Below, piece by piece: positions 29,796 through 41,600 of a stretch of DNA of 64,000 nt. The position numbers and the translations under genes were made by a program. The notes below the pieces were generated by a model, which saw nothing but the letters and a program-made list of their open reading frames with translations, ran no database searches and had not been told where the DNA came from. Position 1 is the stretch's first letter. Every line of letters starts with the position of its first letter. The DNA is from Knufia peltigerae (taxonomy: Eukaryota > Ascomycota > Eurotiomycetes > Chaetothyriales > Trichomeriaceae): positions 1 to 64,000 of the forward strand of contig JAPDRN010000163.1 in NCBI GenBank assembly GCA_030247855.1, given 5' to 3'.

Positions 29796-31883
29796 ATGGT
29801 TAAAAAGGCTGACCGAAAATATGGAGTTGTTCTGGACGCGGGTTCGTCTGGCACCAGAGTGTACATATACCGATGGGTCAAGAATGCCGTTGCTCGACAG
29901 GGCGCAGCATCGTTGCAAACTCTCCCTGTGTTAGAAACAAAGGAAAAATGGACGAAGAAAGTTCACCCAGGCGTGTCGACATTCGGCGACAACCCTGAAT
30001 CCGTGGGCCCAGATCATCTCAAAACGCTTCTCAAACACGCTCTCCGTCACGTCCCCAAGGAAGCCGTTCCTGAAACCCCCATATTCCTTCTTGCGACGGC
30101 CGGCATGCGTCTTCTACCGGACCAGAAACAAAAAGAGATTTTGAACAATATATGCTCCTACATCCGCTCTGAGACTGACTTCTCACTTCCTGACTGCGAT
30201 TCACATGTACAAGTAATACCTGGCGAAACTGAAGGGCTCTATGGTTGGTTAGCTGCAAACTACCTATTGGGAGGGTTCGACGCTCCGCAAGACCATGATC
30301 ATGGCAAAGGGCATCACACATATGGCTTCCTGGACATGGGTGGTGCCTCAGCCCAAATTGCATTTGCGCCAAATGCTACAGAAGCGGAAAAGCACGCCAA
30401 CGATCTGACACTTCTCCGTTTGAGAACAATAGATGGGACTCCGCAAGAACATAAAGTTTTCGTGACAACTTGGCTTGGGTTCGGCGCAAACGAGGCGCGA
30501 AAGCGCTATGTCGAGGATCTCGAGGAGACATATGGTATCGACGGCCTTCTTGAGATGCCGGACCCATGTCTGCCCAAGGGTTTGAAATTGACGGAAGAAG
30601 GCGAGCTTCTCTCATCATCCAAGGAGGCGGACCATAAGCGATTTCTTCTTGGGACAGGCAAATTCGATGAATGCCTAAGACGCACGTTCCCTTTGCTCGA
30701 AAAAGACGTCCCCTGTCCTGATGAGCCTTGTCTGGTCCATGGCGTTCATGTCCCAGCTATTGACTTTGAGGTGAATCACTTTATTGGGATAAGCGAATAC
30801 TGGCACACAACTCACGAAATATTCGAGATGGGTCATAAAGACAAAGCCTACGACTTCAACACATATCAGAATCGTGTCAGAGACTTTTGCGAACAAGATT
30901 GGGCAAAGATTCAGGAGGGTGTTGCCGATAAAACATGGGGTGGCAATGTTGATGAACAAACTGCATTGGAGGTCTGCTTCAAAGCCAGCTGGTTGATCAA
31001 TATGCTTCACGATGGTATCGGGATACCCAGAATCGGCATTGAAAACACGAATTTTTCATCACATAACGGGACAAAAGAGCTTCTTGAAAGCAGTAAAGAG
31101 AAGGGATTTTTGGATCCTTTCCAAGCCGTCAACGAGATCAAATCCACAGAAGTGAGTTGGACACTGGGTAAAATGGTCCTTTACGCTTCGGCAGACGTTC
31201 CTCCTGCACATGAGAATGACCTTCCCGTTGGCTTTGGCAGCAATGTTCCAGGCGTGCCCGACGACTTCCAATACCCTAGCGGTGGCATCCTTCAGGACAT
31301 TAAACCTTCTCATCCTGGCTCGTCATCCGAGACAGAAAGTCAAAGCATAACCGACCAGATCCACGACACTCTCTTCCATTCCGACGCATCGCATCGATTA
31401 CCTGGCTTCATCTTCTTCCTGTTGATCGTCATCATCGCTTCTTTCTACCTCTGTGGACGTGATCGGAGGTCAAGGATCTATAATTACTTCATTTCATCAC
31501 CCAAGTCTTCGAGGCCTCCTTTCTCTTTCCTCCACAAAATCCTCTACCGTGGCTCCAAGGCCGGCCTAAATGATCGCGACCTTGAGGACGGCACGTCGTC
31601 ACGTCTGTATGATCCGACTGATTTCGAGCTCGGCAATCTTTCAGCATCAAGTTCAGACGATGATCTATCTGTCACACCCCGTCCAACATCCCGATCAGGA
31701 GTGGACAAGTCTTCTCTATCCCCGCAGAACAGCCGTCGACACCTTGATAGGTTAGCGTCTACTGTCATCGATCGTACGGGGCTGGTTGTAAGAACGGAGA
31801 GTCGTGAGCGACTGGGAGGAGATACAACAGCCACCAATGGACGTTCGAAGAGCAGGAGCGGTAGTCCAACTAGATTGAAGTGA
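29796..31883 (+). CDS. YND1: Golgi apyrase, GDA1/CD39 family (YND1-like)
   Basis: 695 residues, one exon. It hydrolyses nucleoside di- and triphosphates in the Golgi lumen, removing the GDP/UDP left by glycosylation. Apyrase conserved regions are visible in order: DAGSSGTRVYIYRW (14-27), LLATAGMRLL (98-107), GETEGLYGWLAANYL (143-157) and GFLDMGGASAQIAF (177-190). Like Ynd1, the catalytic domain begins at the N-terminus without an early membrane helix, and one membrane segment lies near residues 533-552 (GFIFFLLIVIIASFYLC), followed by a Ser/Arg-rich cytosolic tail of about 140 residues. The GDA1 type has its helix at the N-terminus, so YND1 fits better. Start chosen at the only ATG before the first conserved region. 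Confidence 0.9.
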   Translation: MVKKADRKYGVVLDAGSSGTRVYIYRWVKNAVARQGAASLQTLPVLETKEKWTKKVHPGVSTFGDNPESVGPDHLKTLLKHALRHVPKEAVPETPIFLLATAGMRLLPDQKQKEILNNICSYIRSETDFSLPDCDSHVQVIPGETEGLYGWLAANYLLGGFDAPQDHDHGKGHHTYGFLDMGGASAQIAFAPNATEAEKHANDLTLLRLRTIDGTPQEHKVFVTTWLGFGANEARKRYVEDLEETYGIDGLLEMPDPCLPKGLKLTEEGELLSSSKEADHKRFLLGTGKFDECLRRTFPLLEKDVPCPDEPCLVHGVHVPAIDFEVNHFIGISEYWHTTHEIFEMGHKDKAYDFNTYQNRVRDFCEQDWAKIQEGVADKTWGGNVDEQTALEVCFKASWLINMLHDGIGIPRIGIENTNFSSHNGTKELLESSKEKGFLDPFQAVNEIKSTEVSWTLGKMVLYASADVPPAHENDLPVGFGSNVPGVPDDFQYPSGGILQDIKPSHPGSSSETESQSITDQIHDTLFHSDASHRLPGFIFFLLIVIIASFYLCGRDRRSRIYNYFISSPKSSRPPFSFLHKILYRGSKAGLNDRDLEDGTSSRLYDPTDFELGNLSASSSDDDLSVTPRPTSRSGVDKSSLSPQNSRRHLDRLASTVIDRTGLVVRTESRERLGGDTTATNGRSKSRSGSPTRLK

Positions 31884-32327
31884 GGTACAAAGCAACATTG
31901 AATGAGACAAGATGATTGGCACAATAACGAAGTTAAGAGTGGGATGATGATAATCATGGACCGGCTTGGTTCTTTTCGGTTGGTGTTTGGGGTCTCGGTA
32001 GGATTATGTATATACAGTGTATGTTCAATGCGCTACAGTTAGGGAGGGCATGTCCGAGGCACAGAAAATTGGCGTAGACTAGTAGTGGATATTGTATTAT
32101 GAATGGTTGAATAAACATACAAACTTTGGGATGCAAATTCGCTAAGTAAACAAAGTTGAACAACGATACCGTGGAGAGTGAAGAGATTCAACATGTACGG
32201 GCATCTCTAGACAAGCACTTTGTGACCAGGTACGTAATCTACATGCCTCGTAGCGGCTTGAAATTGTACAAGTACATTGTCTACAGTATAAACGTAGCTA
32301 CGTAACATCCCCAGGTGGTTAGGTAGG
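31884..32327. other. Convergent intergenic region between apyrase and IML1
   Basis: 444 nt between stop codons, AT-rich, presumably both 3' untranslated regions. A short frame at 31954-32163 has no support. No other element seen. Confidence 0.5.
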
Positions 32328-35300
32328 TCAACTCTGAGACGTCCTCCTCCCCGTCACTGCCTCGGGGAGTTTGAACTCGGGGATGCCAATCTCCCCTTCC
32401 ACCGTGACTTCCTTGACGGGCCGGAGGAGACTCGAGCTCGTCCCCCCCGTGCCGGTGCTCCCGCCCGTCTGCTTGCGTTGTTCCCTCTCCCTGTCACGCT
32501 GGCCGACGACTTGAGGCAGGGTGGCGGCGACCTCCCGGTAAAAGGCCTCGAGCCGGTCCCTGTCGTGGCACAGAGCCTCCAGGTCGTCCTTGATCTGTTC
32601 GGGGGTGATGTACTGGGCCGGGACGTTCCCGCCGAGCAAAAGAGACTGACGGCCGGCCCCGAACACGTCGGCGGTGACTTGGGGGGTCGTCACCAGGGGC
32701 GGTTGCGGCGGCACGGCCATGGTGGACCCGGACGCCGAGGATAGACTCGGTGTTGACATGCCTGCGGCGGCGGCGGCGGCGCCAGGGGTCCCGAGAGGAG
32801 TCGTGTTTGACAGGGGACGCATCAGTGGTGACGAAAACGGCGCGGTTCTCGGCGACGCCACGTTCAGTCCGATGATCCCGGATGCCTGGACACCTGCGAC
32901 AGAGTTGGCGTTGTTGCTGTTGCTGTTACTACTAATGCTGCTGACGCTTCCGCCGTGGTTGTTGTTGTTGTTATTGTTGGTGGGTGAGCCGCTCACCATG
33001 GACGGCGGTGGTCGCAATATGATTGATGATGCGGCGGTGTTTGGAGTGGCTTCTTTCTTCAGGGTGCTGTCCATCCTCGAGGAGGTGTCCTTGCCGGACG
33101 CGAGTCTGGAATTGTACAGTCGGTTGGCCAGCAACAGAATGTCACCCTCGTCGGTGATTTGCGCGAGACCCACACCAGAGCGGTGCACGAACTGCGTGTA
33201 CCGATAGTCCAGCGTGCCCCAGGAGTATCTAATCTCGACGTTCTCGGGAAACTCAGATGTGGCTTCGAGGTCGAGCACGAAGTTGAAGCGCTTCAGCAGC
33301 GCCTTTTGGTAAAGGTGCACGTCGGAATTCAGTGGCGCCTGCGGTCCAAAGGACGTGGCGGTGAAATACACGTTGTTCGTCACGGCCCGTTGAGGAGGCT
33401 CCAACGCCAGCTTGATGCGATAGGGGGCCCGGAAAGGTTCGTGGTCTGGAACTCGGGATGCTTCTGCTATCGGCACCTCGACCAGCTTCAAGCCGTACTT
33501 TTCCGCCTGAGTGGTCCAGTTGACGATCGCATCGTCGACGAGCTTGGAAGTCACGTTAAGCCAGGCCAGCTCGAGATGATAGCAGTTTTCCGGGTTGTGT
33601 AGCCTGTCGTAGTGCAGGTTGACAATCTCGGGTCTGTTGGACCGCTTCCTTGTGTCGACGTCGATTCGAATCATTTTGCTCAACGTGATGGCCCGTTTCT
33701 TCTTGTCACCGAGCGATTTGGCAAGCTCCGAGGTGACCTGCGCTTGGTTCGCAAGGCTCGACGCTGAACGCGTTCGACCTGTCAATGCCTCGCGCGGTCC
33801 TTGCTCGTTGATGGGAGTCGCCGGAATCGACCGGTCTGGTTTTCGACTTGCCGGGAACCATGACTGCTGCTTGTTCTCTGCTCTTTGGGTACGCCACTCA
33901 GGTTTGATGGAGTAGAAGTAATTGCCATCTTTGAACTTGTGCCGGCTGTTCACGTGTTCGAACAGACCCTCCTTCATGAGGTCGTTGCCGATTTCCACCG
34001 CCTCATCTCTTGTTTCAATATCTCTGAAATTGTGGACTAGCCAGTTGGTCAAGTCTTCACCCATGAAACAACTATAATGCAACCTCAGGTGCCATCGTCT
34101 GGTCTTGATCTCGATCCCTCTGTCGCCTTGCAATGTTTGTGCCAATTTGGATAGGCTGAAACTATCACGGTCGAACTGATCTTCCTCGGGAAGTAGCTGA
34201 GTAGATTGCAGCTCGCCAGCCTCCTCAGCTGCGATGAGCTTATCGAGTTCGGTGGCGACTAACTCGGACGGATTCAGGGTCTCGAGATTGATACGCAACG
34301 GATTACGATCTTTGAGCTTCATTGTGCTCAGGCGATTGTGAGCAGGTCTTCTTTCGTCGGGCGGGACGAATCGAGCTTTTTGCCACATCTGTGTCAATAC
34401 TCTGATGCCCCGTAGATGAATCTCCTCTTCATTCTCCTCTCCTTCAGAGGGTGCCGGTCTGCGGGCGGTCTGAGGCGGTTCGACTGGGATCAAAACGAAC
34501 CGAGCACGCCAGAATCTGAGTGCTACAGTATCTGCTTCCGCTTGCCGGCTGATGTCGGAGAGGTAATTGTCTGCTTCTTCCCAAGGATACTGTTCAGAGA
34601 ATCCTTTGAATTGCATGTCTCGTATCATGTAGTTTTTGGAAAGGATTGTTTTGATGTTAGGATAATAGTTGATGTGTTGAGGATACGGTGGTTGGACAGT
34701 AGGCTGCTTGCGCACGTATCTCGTGACACGGATACAATCTGCTTCCTCGAGAGACAGTTTTTGTATCGTGTTTGCCATAGACAGAAAGATGTAAGATCCG
34801 TCTGGTCTAACTAGACCAGGTGTGAAGAATGACGAACTGTCACCAGTGCCGGGTCCCACAGACTCAACTAAAGTCGGGCCTACCACCAATTGGTAGCCAT
34901 GAGAGAACCTCAAGGCGAGCATTTCTCGAAGGAGCGTGTCACGAGATTCAGGGACTTCAAGCATATCGTTGGACATTTCGAGGTGGACATCGTAAGAAGT
35001 CGATTCATACTCCGCCTGAAGGTCCTGCATGGAAGGAAAATCTGAACTGGTCAAAGGGACTGAAGCAGGGGTGCATAAAGATCTCCATTTGACAATAGCG
35101 GCGCGAGGTTTCCGTGGATACAAATGTTGCCATCTGCCGTAGTATGACTCTCGTTCCGGATGTCGTTTCAAGGGATTCGAAGCGTTGACGTTCCGGACAT
35201 ATGGGAGGTTGCTTCGAGTAACCGAGCTTGCGATTGACGTACCCATCCAGCTCTCGGCAGCTTCAGCACTGTCATCCCCCTCTCCATCGCTAGCTGACGT

Positions 35301-38036
35301 TGCAGACCTTTCGCTCCCTGATTCTCCTTCTGTTTCGTAGCCGTTTTTTCTATCGTTGATGCCGTTTTTAACATGCTGCGAGGTCGAGTTCGATCTTAGC
35401 GAACCGCCAATCCTGTCATCGTGGTGCTTTCGTAGCGGCGTATTGATTGAGATTGGCTTCGACGGCATGCCGCTTGGGCGATTCGAGGAAGTTGGTTTTG
35501 GGCTTCCAAATCGTTGCTGCAGAAGGTTTTCTTTCTCTCCGGCGAGACTGGTAGTAGAGACCGATCGAATACTTGCGGCGGATGTAGCGACTGTTGGTCT
35601 TGACTTGCCGAGCATGCTAATAGCTGGCTGGGCTGATATATTGGTAGTGTTGACTTCCGTGCTTGGTACAGATCTCACTGGGGGAGCCAATCCCCTCAAA
35701 GAATAGCTCAAATTGCGGTTCGCTTTTGGTGTTTCCGGAGTTTGCTTTGCAGCAGATCCTTCGGATGCGTCTCCTGACATTAGGGATGGAAGTTGTGGGC
35801 GAAAGGCGCCATTGGGTGCTTTCCTGGAAGTCACTTTCGTCAACTTTGGTCCCGTGGATGTTTCGTCGACCTTTGCTTGGGTTTCGTTATCGAGCTTAGA
35901 TGTTATGAAAGCTGCACTCTTTTCCAGACTTGAAGATTGCATGAGCCTAGTCGATAGCACTTGGTGCCCGGGCCTTGAGCGGAACAACATCGAGTCATAC
36001 CGCTCCATACGTTCAAAGATGTCTCCCAACGCTTTCGCATGCGTGGATAAAAGTCCTTGGGAATGAAGCTTTGGGTCTAGCCTTGGCCCGAGCTTACGCG
36101 AAATCGTTGGAGAGTGTGATAAACTCCTGGCTGCACTTGTTCGTCTGTTTCTGTACTTGTAGTGTTTGGCTTTTCCTAAGGTCAAGGTCTGGGTCTCACT
36201 CATGAAAGGTATGCTCATGTCTGCCAGTCCTAGTTCCATCAGACCCATCATTTGAATCTCATACATGCGAACTCGTGGTACGAAGGGACGTTTGTTTCGC
36301 TTCGACACCTGACCTTTGTCCTTAGGCTCGTCTTCACGCACAAGTGTCTCGATTCGGTCATCTTCAGCAGACCAGTATGAGAGATCGACCCATTGAGGAA
36401 TACCAAAACACCAGCCACGTAAACCCTCATGGGCCTGGCCTGTAATGTAACTGGTGAGGTGCCGAAGACTATTTGATGTAATGGACGATAAGGCAGGCGA
36501 TAGCTTGCGCGGTTGGCTGGAATCGTACAGCGCCGGGCCTGAACCTGACCTTCGGGGACTGATGTTGACGCTGGAGGGGAGGGCAGACTGAGCAGAATCT
36601 TCGGAGGGACTGTTACGATATTTGAACAGTGGCACGGAGTGGAGAGGCATTCTTGATAGGCAAACAATGTCAATGCCGACTCCGTTGTTGGTCAGATTTT
36701 GTGATGTCAGGTTAAGAAGATCTCTGTTGACCTCAAAAACCCCGGTTCCGGCACTGATGACCACAATTGAGACTCCCGTCCGAATCAGATCACGGTCAAC
36801 ATAGTCATTGGCAAATTGTGTCGAAGCTATGTTGATGGCTTCCAAGATATTTCCCTTCAGAGCTGTACTTGGTCTCCCAGCGATGCGAGTGCCATTGGTC
36901 TTTGCATCCTTGACTGCTATCTCGTTGTTGGCTGATGTATGCAGCGAGATATCCCTGAGGAAAACACGAAAATCCTTTTTCAGCTCGTTCAAGATAGTGG
37001 TCCATTGTGCGCTTGCCATATCCGTGACAACAACCCGGTAGAAGTCTTGGTATTGTCTGGCAGTCATGTTTGGTGCTCCTGTCTCCGGAGCCGTCTCTAT
37101 TCTTCTGTCCTTGTTCCTAGCAAGGTCGAAACGATCATATTCGAGACGTCCAAACATGACAATGCTGACGAGGTGACGAACGTCCAGATCGGTCCATCGC
37201 TTGAAGAGGTCTGGAAGAAACCCGTTAATCACTCGATTGAACATGATCTCACCATTGCCTTCGGAATCGAAGTCCCACATCTCACTGGACATCTGTATGA
37301 AAAGTACATAACGGGCGGCCTCGCTGCGGAATATTGGGATAGTTGTTCCTGAGAAATACCCAGACGCTACTTTATGACTCTGGACATGAATTGACTTCAC
37401 AGTCAACTTGATTGTGCCTAGGAAAGTGATCTTTTGCCCGGTGTAAATTGTTCTGCCAGCCAATTCTTGGCCAACAAGCCTCCACATATCAGACCTTGCT
37501 AAGTAGGCATCTCTGAAATTGAACTCGACATGCGAAGCTGTTCGGTCTTCAAAGGAAGCAGGGATGATCCACACTTGGGACCGTGGTCGAAGTCCAAAGG
37601 CGTTGGCAATATTGCTTTTCACGGAAACCTGGAGACCTGTCTGTCTCGCTGTGAGATCTAATGGGGCATGTTTAGCAACACAGAGATACCGCGTCGCGGC
37701 ATCGGCAGCGTGATCCACATGTGGTCTTCCTGAGACATTGAAAGCCGTGTCCTCGTTTTTGGTGACTGGAGACTGAAAGTCGCGAACGTCAGACGTCTCT
37801 TTCGCAAGAAAAATTTCTATGAGATTGCCTTCGCGTATGTCTGTGCCTTCGAGAAAAGCTTCATTCAGGAGGACATCCTCGGGTGAGAAGTTATCGTCGT
37901 GGATCCAAAGAGTGGCACGGACGGGCGGTTTTGCTTGGGTGCCCGCAGAACCATTGCTCAAACCCGAATGATTCCTTCCGGCAGCTTTGATTGTGGATCC
38001 GCTGCTGGTGCGGCGATGAATGCTGGAGCCTTGCAT
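32328..38036 (-). CDS. IML1: IML1 (DEPDC5 orthologue), GATOR1/SEACIT subunit
   Basis: 1902 residues, one exon. Iml1 is the large subunit of the Iml1-Npr2-Npr3 complex at the vacuole, which acts through the Gtr/Rag GTPases to hold TORC1 off when amino acids are short. Seen: the N-terminal entry ATLWIHDDNFSPEDV, the conserved IML1 block around 240-320 (YVLFIQMSSEMWDFD, GFLPDLFKRWTDLDV, VSIVMFGRLEYDRF), a long Ser-rich middle, and the DEP domain at about 1305-1375 (WHLRLHYSCFMGEDLTNWLVHNF). The C-terminal domain ends with GLAQITDEGDILLLANRLYNS and is followed by a low-complexity Asn/Ser/Ala tail. A GTAAGC donor about 55 nt upstream suggests a leader intron or a missed first exon. The gene lies directly downstream of LST4 on the same strand. 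Confidence 0.93.
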   Translation of the reverse strand: MQGSSIHRRTSSGSTIKAAGRNHSGLSNGSAGTQAKPPVRATLWIHDDNFSPEDVLLNEAFLEGTDIREGNLIEIFLAKETSDVRDFQSPVTKNEDTAFNVSGRPHVDHAADAATRYLCVAKHAPLDLTARQTGLQVSVKSNIANAFGLRPRSQVWIIPASFEDRTASHVEFNFRDAYLARSDMWRLVGQELAGRTIYTGQKITFLGTIKLTVKSIHVQSHKVASGYFSGTTIPIFRSEAARYVLFIQMSSEMWDFDSEGNGEIMFNRVINGFLPDLFKRWTDLDVRHLVSIVMFGRLEYDRFDLARNKDRRIETAPETGAPNMTARQYQDFYRVVVTDMASAQWTTILNELKKDFRVFLRDISLHTSANNEIAVKDAKTNGTRIAGRPSTALKGNILEAINIASTQFANDYVDRDLIRTGVSIVVISAGTGVFEVNRDLLNLTSQNLTNNGVGIDIVCLSRMPLHSVPLFKYRNSPSEDSAQSALPSSVNISPRRSGSGPALYDSSQPRKLSPALSSITSNSLRHLTSYITGQAHEGLRGWCFGIPQWVDLSYWSAEDDRIETLVREDEPKDKGQVSKRNKRPFVPRVRMYEIQMMGLMELGLADMSIPFMSETQTLTLGKAKHYKYRNRRTSAARSLSHSPTISRKLGPRLDPKLHSQGLLSTHAKALGDIFERMERYDSMLFRSRPGHQVLSTRLMQSSSLEKSAAFITSKLDNETQAKVDETSTGPKLTKVTSRKAPNGAFRPQLPSLMSGDASEGSAAKQTPETPKANRNLSYSLRGLAPPVRSVPSTEVNTTNISAQPAISMLGKSRPTVATSAASIRSVSTTSLAGEKENLLQQRFGSPKPTSSNRPSGMPSKPISINTPLRKHHDDRIGGSLRSNSTSQHVKNGINDRKNGYETEGESGSERSATSASDGEGDDSAEAAESWMGTSIASSVTRSNLPYVRNVNASNPLKRHPERESYYGRWQHLYPRKPRAAIVKWRSLCTPASVPLTSSDFPSMQDLQAEYESTSYDVHLEMSNDMLEVPESRDTLLREMLALRFSHGYQLVVGPTLVESVGPGTGDSSSFFTPGLVRPDGSYIFLSMANTIQKLSLEEADCIRVTRYVRKQPTVQPPYPQHINYYPNIKTILSKNYMIRDMQFKGFSEQYPWEEADNYLSDISRQAEADTVALRFWRARFVLIPVEPPQTARRPAPSEGEENEEEIHLRGIRVLTQMWQKARFVPPDERRPAHNRLSTMKLKDRNPLRINLETLNPSELVATELDKLIAAEEAGELQSTQLLPEEDQFDRDSFSLSKLAQTLQGDRGIEIKTRRWHLRLHYSCFMGEDLTNWLVHNFRDIETRDEAVEIGNDLMKEGLFEHVNSRHKFKDGNYFYSIKPEWRTQRAENKQQSWFPASRKPDRSIPATPINEQGPREALTGRTRSASSLANQAQVTSELAKSLGDKKKRAITLSKMIRIDVDTRKRSNRPEIVNLHYDRLHNPENCYHLELAWLNVTSKLVDDAIVNWTTQAEKYGLKLVEVPIAEASRVPDHEPFRAPYRIKLALEPPQRAVTNNVYFTATSFGPQAPLNSDVHLYQKALLKRFNFVLDLEATSEFPENVEIRYSWGTLDYRYTQFVHRSGVGLAQITDEGDILLLANRLYNSRLASGKDTSSRMDSTLKKEATPNTAASSIILRPPPSMVSGSPTNNNNNNNHGGSVSSISSNSNSNNANSVAGVQASGIIGLNVASPRTAPFSSPLMRPLSNTTPLGTPGAAAAAAGMSTPSLSSASGSTMAVPPQPPLVTTPQVTADVFGAGRQSLLLGGNVPAQYITPEQIKDDLEALCHDRDRLEAFYREVAATLPQVVGQRDREREQRKQTGGSTGTGGTSSSLLRPVKEVTVEGEIGIPEFKLPEAVTGRRTSQS
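32958..32978 (-). repeat. Poly-Asn trinucleotide tract in IML1
   Basis: Seven Asn codons (six AAC, one AAT) in a row in the disordered C-terminal part, next to further Ser/Asn repeats and an Ala6-7 run near 32765-32785. Likely length-variable. Confidence 0.85.
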
Positions 38037-38638
38037 TTGGAGTTGAGGCCTCTCAGACCGCGCTGACCTTAATGCTTACCTCGCGGGTTTCAATGCTCGC
38101 ATATCTGGTAAGAACAAGGCGACGTGTTCGGGACAAGGAGATCATGGTGTTTCGAGACCGATTATAGACTGGACTTGACTACAATTGTGATCTTTGCTGG
38201 AAGCCATGGTGGCATTGTTGAAATCTCGTTCCTGAGTATCTCGCTATCTGCAGATAATGAGTGTGGCATATATCATGAGCGTCGTCGGCTGGCCCTTGGA
38301 TGAAGCCGAGATGGGAAGCATCTTGGCCTTGTCCTATTTGGGAAATCTGTAGATGCCGCTTTATGATCCTCATTGTATTGCCCCTCGTCTGTTTAATGTA
38401 CAATGAACTACGACGAGCCAACTATGAGGGAGACCACATCCACCTGACTTATGTTAAAACGCTGGCAAATCCTCAATTTGATTCTCTATTCTCACATCTT
38501 GTCATGTTACATCTGTCTTCTAACTTCACTAATGGTACAAATTTGCTCAAAGGGTATCTTCGTGAGCGTGAGCGACTGGAAATACATCAGTCCTCGCAAA
38601 AATCATCAGTCGTCAAATGTACAAATCTTGGTAGAAGG
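38037..38638. promoter_or_regulatory. Region between LST4 and IML1
   Basis: 602 nt holding the 3' end of LST4 and the IML1 promoter. On the minus strand a GAGGTAAGC donor-like string lies near 38075, possibly from a 5' leader intron of IML1. No separate gene seen. Confidence 0.4.
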
Positions 38639-41600
38639 CTACCACACACTCCGTGTCTCCACGTTGAGTAGCCATTTCTTCACACCTTCGCGCAGGATAT
38701 TGTCTTGTTTCATTTCTTGTTCCAGTGCTTTACTGTCGAGATTCAAACTGCCGTCAGCATCCTTGGAGCGGTGGTGCTTGGCTAAATCATCATTGACGCT
38801 CTTCACCACCTCCTCCAAAGCCCCGACAACTGCTTGGCGGCATTCAGTCTGAGATAGCATCAGGGAACGCGAGCTGTATCTGGTTTTACTTGAGCCAGAA
38901 ATGTCCAAAGGCTCGGACCTGGCGGATGATGCAGTGGAGACAGCCCTTGAATGCGTTCTTGATGGAGTCATTGACTTAAGACGCGACTGCTCGGCTTCGT
39001 TCAGCACCCGTTCAATTGCATCAGTGAGCGTAGAGTCAAAGTCCATAACGGTTTCACTGACGAAGCGCTCCGAGGCTTCGTTTTGGAACACAGGAGCCCG
39101 GCGGTATCGTAAATCAGAAGGAGCACTCTGAGGCTTCATTATTGGGTTGTGGACATCTTTTTTGTCCGTTGGGTTATCGTATTCAATTCGGCGTTGTAAT
39201 GTGAGACGTTGAATGGTGAAAGTACGACAGTCCGCGAGGAGAGTAGTACAAACATTAACCCACAACTCCCCGTCTCGCTCCTCTGGCAACGAGCTGCGCA
39301 AATCTTCTGGAGGCGTGAGCTCCCTTGCCATGCTTTGCCGGACTTCTTCTTTGAGATCTGGGTACGGCTTCACACCTTGAAGGATGAAATCTTCGTGATA
39401 TCGCCTCAAGAAACCGGCAACATTCAGAGGCTTAGAGCCGGCAGTATCATTGCGCTTGGAGTTGTGACTAAGAAAAGAGCCTGCGTCATCCGTACTAGTG
39501 ATCGAAGGCGATCGGAGCCTGAATGACGAAGCTGGGGACGCAAATTTCCCCTCCGTCCAGCCGATAAATCCTGGCAGGCTGATATCAACATCAACCACGC
39601 CATCCTTATCGTCGACCGTGAGCCTGGGTGGCTGGGCATCCTTGCCAGTTGTCGGGGGTCGTTTTATAGGTATAGCGGCACGACCACTTTCACTTTCCGT
39701 TCCCCCTGTGCGCAAATTGCTCGCTTCATTAACCATCCTCTCTAACTGACTCGGTTTTCTCGCATGGATGGAAACATTTTGAGGGGCGTTCTTCCTGCGA
39801 TCCCGTAGACTTCCGGCTGCAGACGAAGCCGATGCTTCAGCAGCGGACGAGGAAGAACTCCCCTTCTTACTCCATAAACCACTCACATTGCTGATCAATG
39901 AACCCCAGTTGATGCTTGATTGGCCACTCTGAGGATGACTGATACTGTCTCTTCGAAGAATGCGGGCTAAATCCGCACTAGCACTCCCTTCATCGGCTTC
40001 TGCAATAGCTCCATCAGGGAAGTAGCTATCTGCCTTGGCGGAGAAATAAGGGACGGGTGTGCTTCCACCCGGAGTAGCAGTTGAGCTCGTAGTGTCCGTC
40101 TTCTGAGCTGCGCCATTTCCATCAGGCGTAAACACTGACGGCTGCTTGCTGGCCAGCAGATCCGTCTCAGGTCGCGACAAGACTGAGCGTGAATTGCTCT
40201 GCAAAGCTTTACCCAGACCACCAACGCTCTCTGTCGATGATACACTGGTCGACAAATTTGAAATGTCACGAGTAGAAAAAGCCAATGTACCTTCCCGGGA
40301 TTTTGTGTGGATATGACGCCTCATTGAACCTCCACGAAAATTCTTCCCCGCTGGAGATGATGACTCAATATCGGGTGTCAATAATGGAGACATGTACTCT
40401 CCGCCAACCTTCGCCAGTGCCGTTGTTCCTACTGAGCGTGGCAGGAAAGTGGCCAACAGAAAAATGAGCCTTCGAGCCATTGAACGGTTGTCGCAAATGA
40501 TAATAGTGCGAGAGGCAAGGCTGCTCGAGGGACTCCGAGACCTGTTCAATGCTTTGATTTGTTTCCTGTACCAGTCTGGACCCAGCCTTTCAAGCCACTC
40601 TGTATGGTTCCCAAGAAAGGCAGTCAACAAGTTGAAAAGGAAGAAGTTTTGCTGCTTGTTGCCGCATAGACGAACGAGATACCGTGCCTCGTCCAACCAA
40701 TGGCCTCCGTTGTCAAGGCCGAACCCAGTCAGTACCCGCGGGATTCTTAGGGCATATGAGATGCGTCCCAGAGCATGTTTCATCAGCGGGCGCAAATGAC
40801 TGGCCTCAGCCAGCAAATTGGGCGATCTCAGATATACGTTGCGTTGATTGGTCCGCTGTTCAGAGGGCCCTTTTGGCGCCTTTGCAGCTGAGGAGATCAT
40901 AGCCAGATTCACTTGCTGTAACAATTCGCCAATCTCAGCACGAGCGACCTGTTCAACAACTGAAAGGCTTCTCAAAATGACGTCCCAGTTCTGAACAATA
41001 ATGCCCATGCTTCTGTCGGTCGATTGACTCGTTGCTTCGGGGGGAAATAAATGATCGGGAATTGCATTCAGGAAAATCCATGAAGCATCAGATCCGTACG
41101 AAGCAGGAGTAGAGTTGCTATTGAATGAGGCCCTCGAAGCTGGTCGGGCGGCAGAGGTACCTGGGCGATTGTCGCTGTGGCGGGGGAGATAGAACAGTAA
41201 CCCGATGGCGTAGACGGGAGTCTTCTTCTCAACAAGTTTAGGCTTCTTTCCTTGCGCCCCCTGTTCGTGCAATTCTCGTCCAGCAGTGGATGGACTCGCT
41301 GCATCGCTTTGTCCAGCAGAGGAGCTCCGATGTTGTCGCAAGTCATCCTTGCTCTCGGGTAGAGTAACAGGGAAGATCCTAGTGATCAAAATGGAGTCTC
41401 GAGTTTCCACCTCAGCTTCTTTGGGTGATGAAGTCTGCCGAGGCGTCATGGCGGGGTTCCCAGAAGTCTTTGCTCTCACTAAAGGCGCTCGCATTGGAGT
41501 TGTACTCTGGACATTCGAGGATGGTGTTCGACCAGCTGAACTATTCGCAGCGGCACGCTCTCCCGGCAAGACATGTATTTTGGTGCTTGCGCCAGACTTT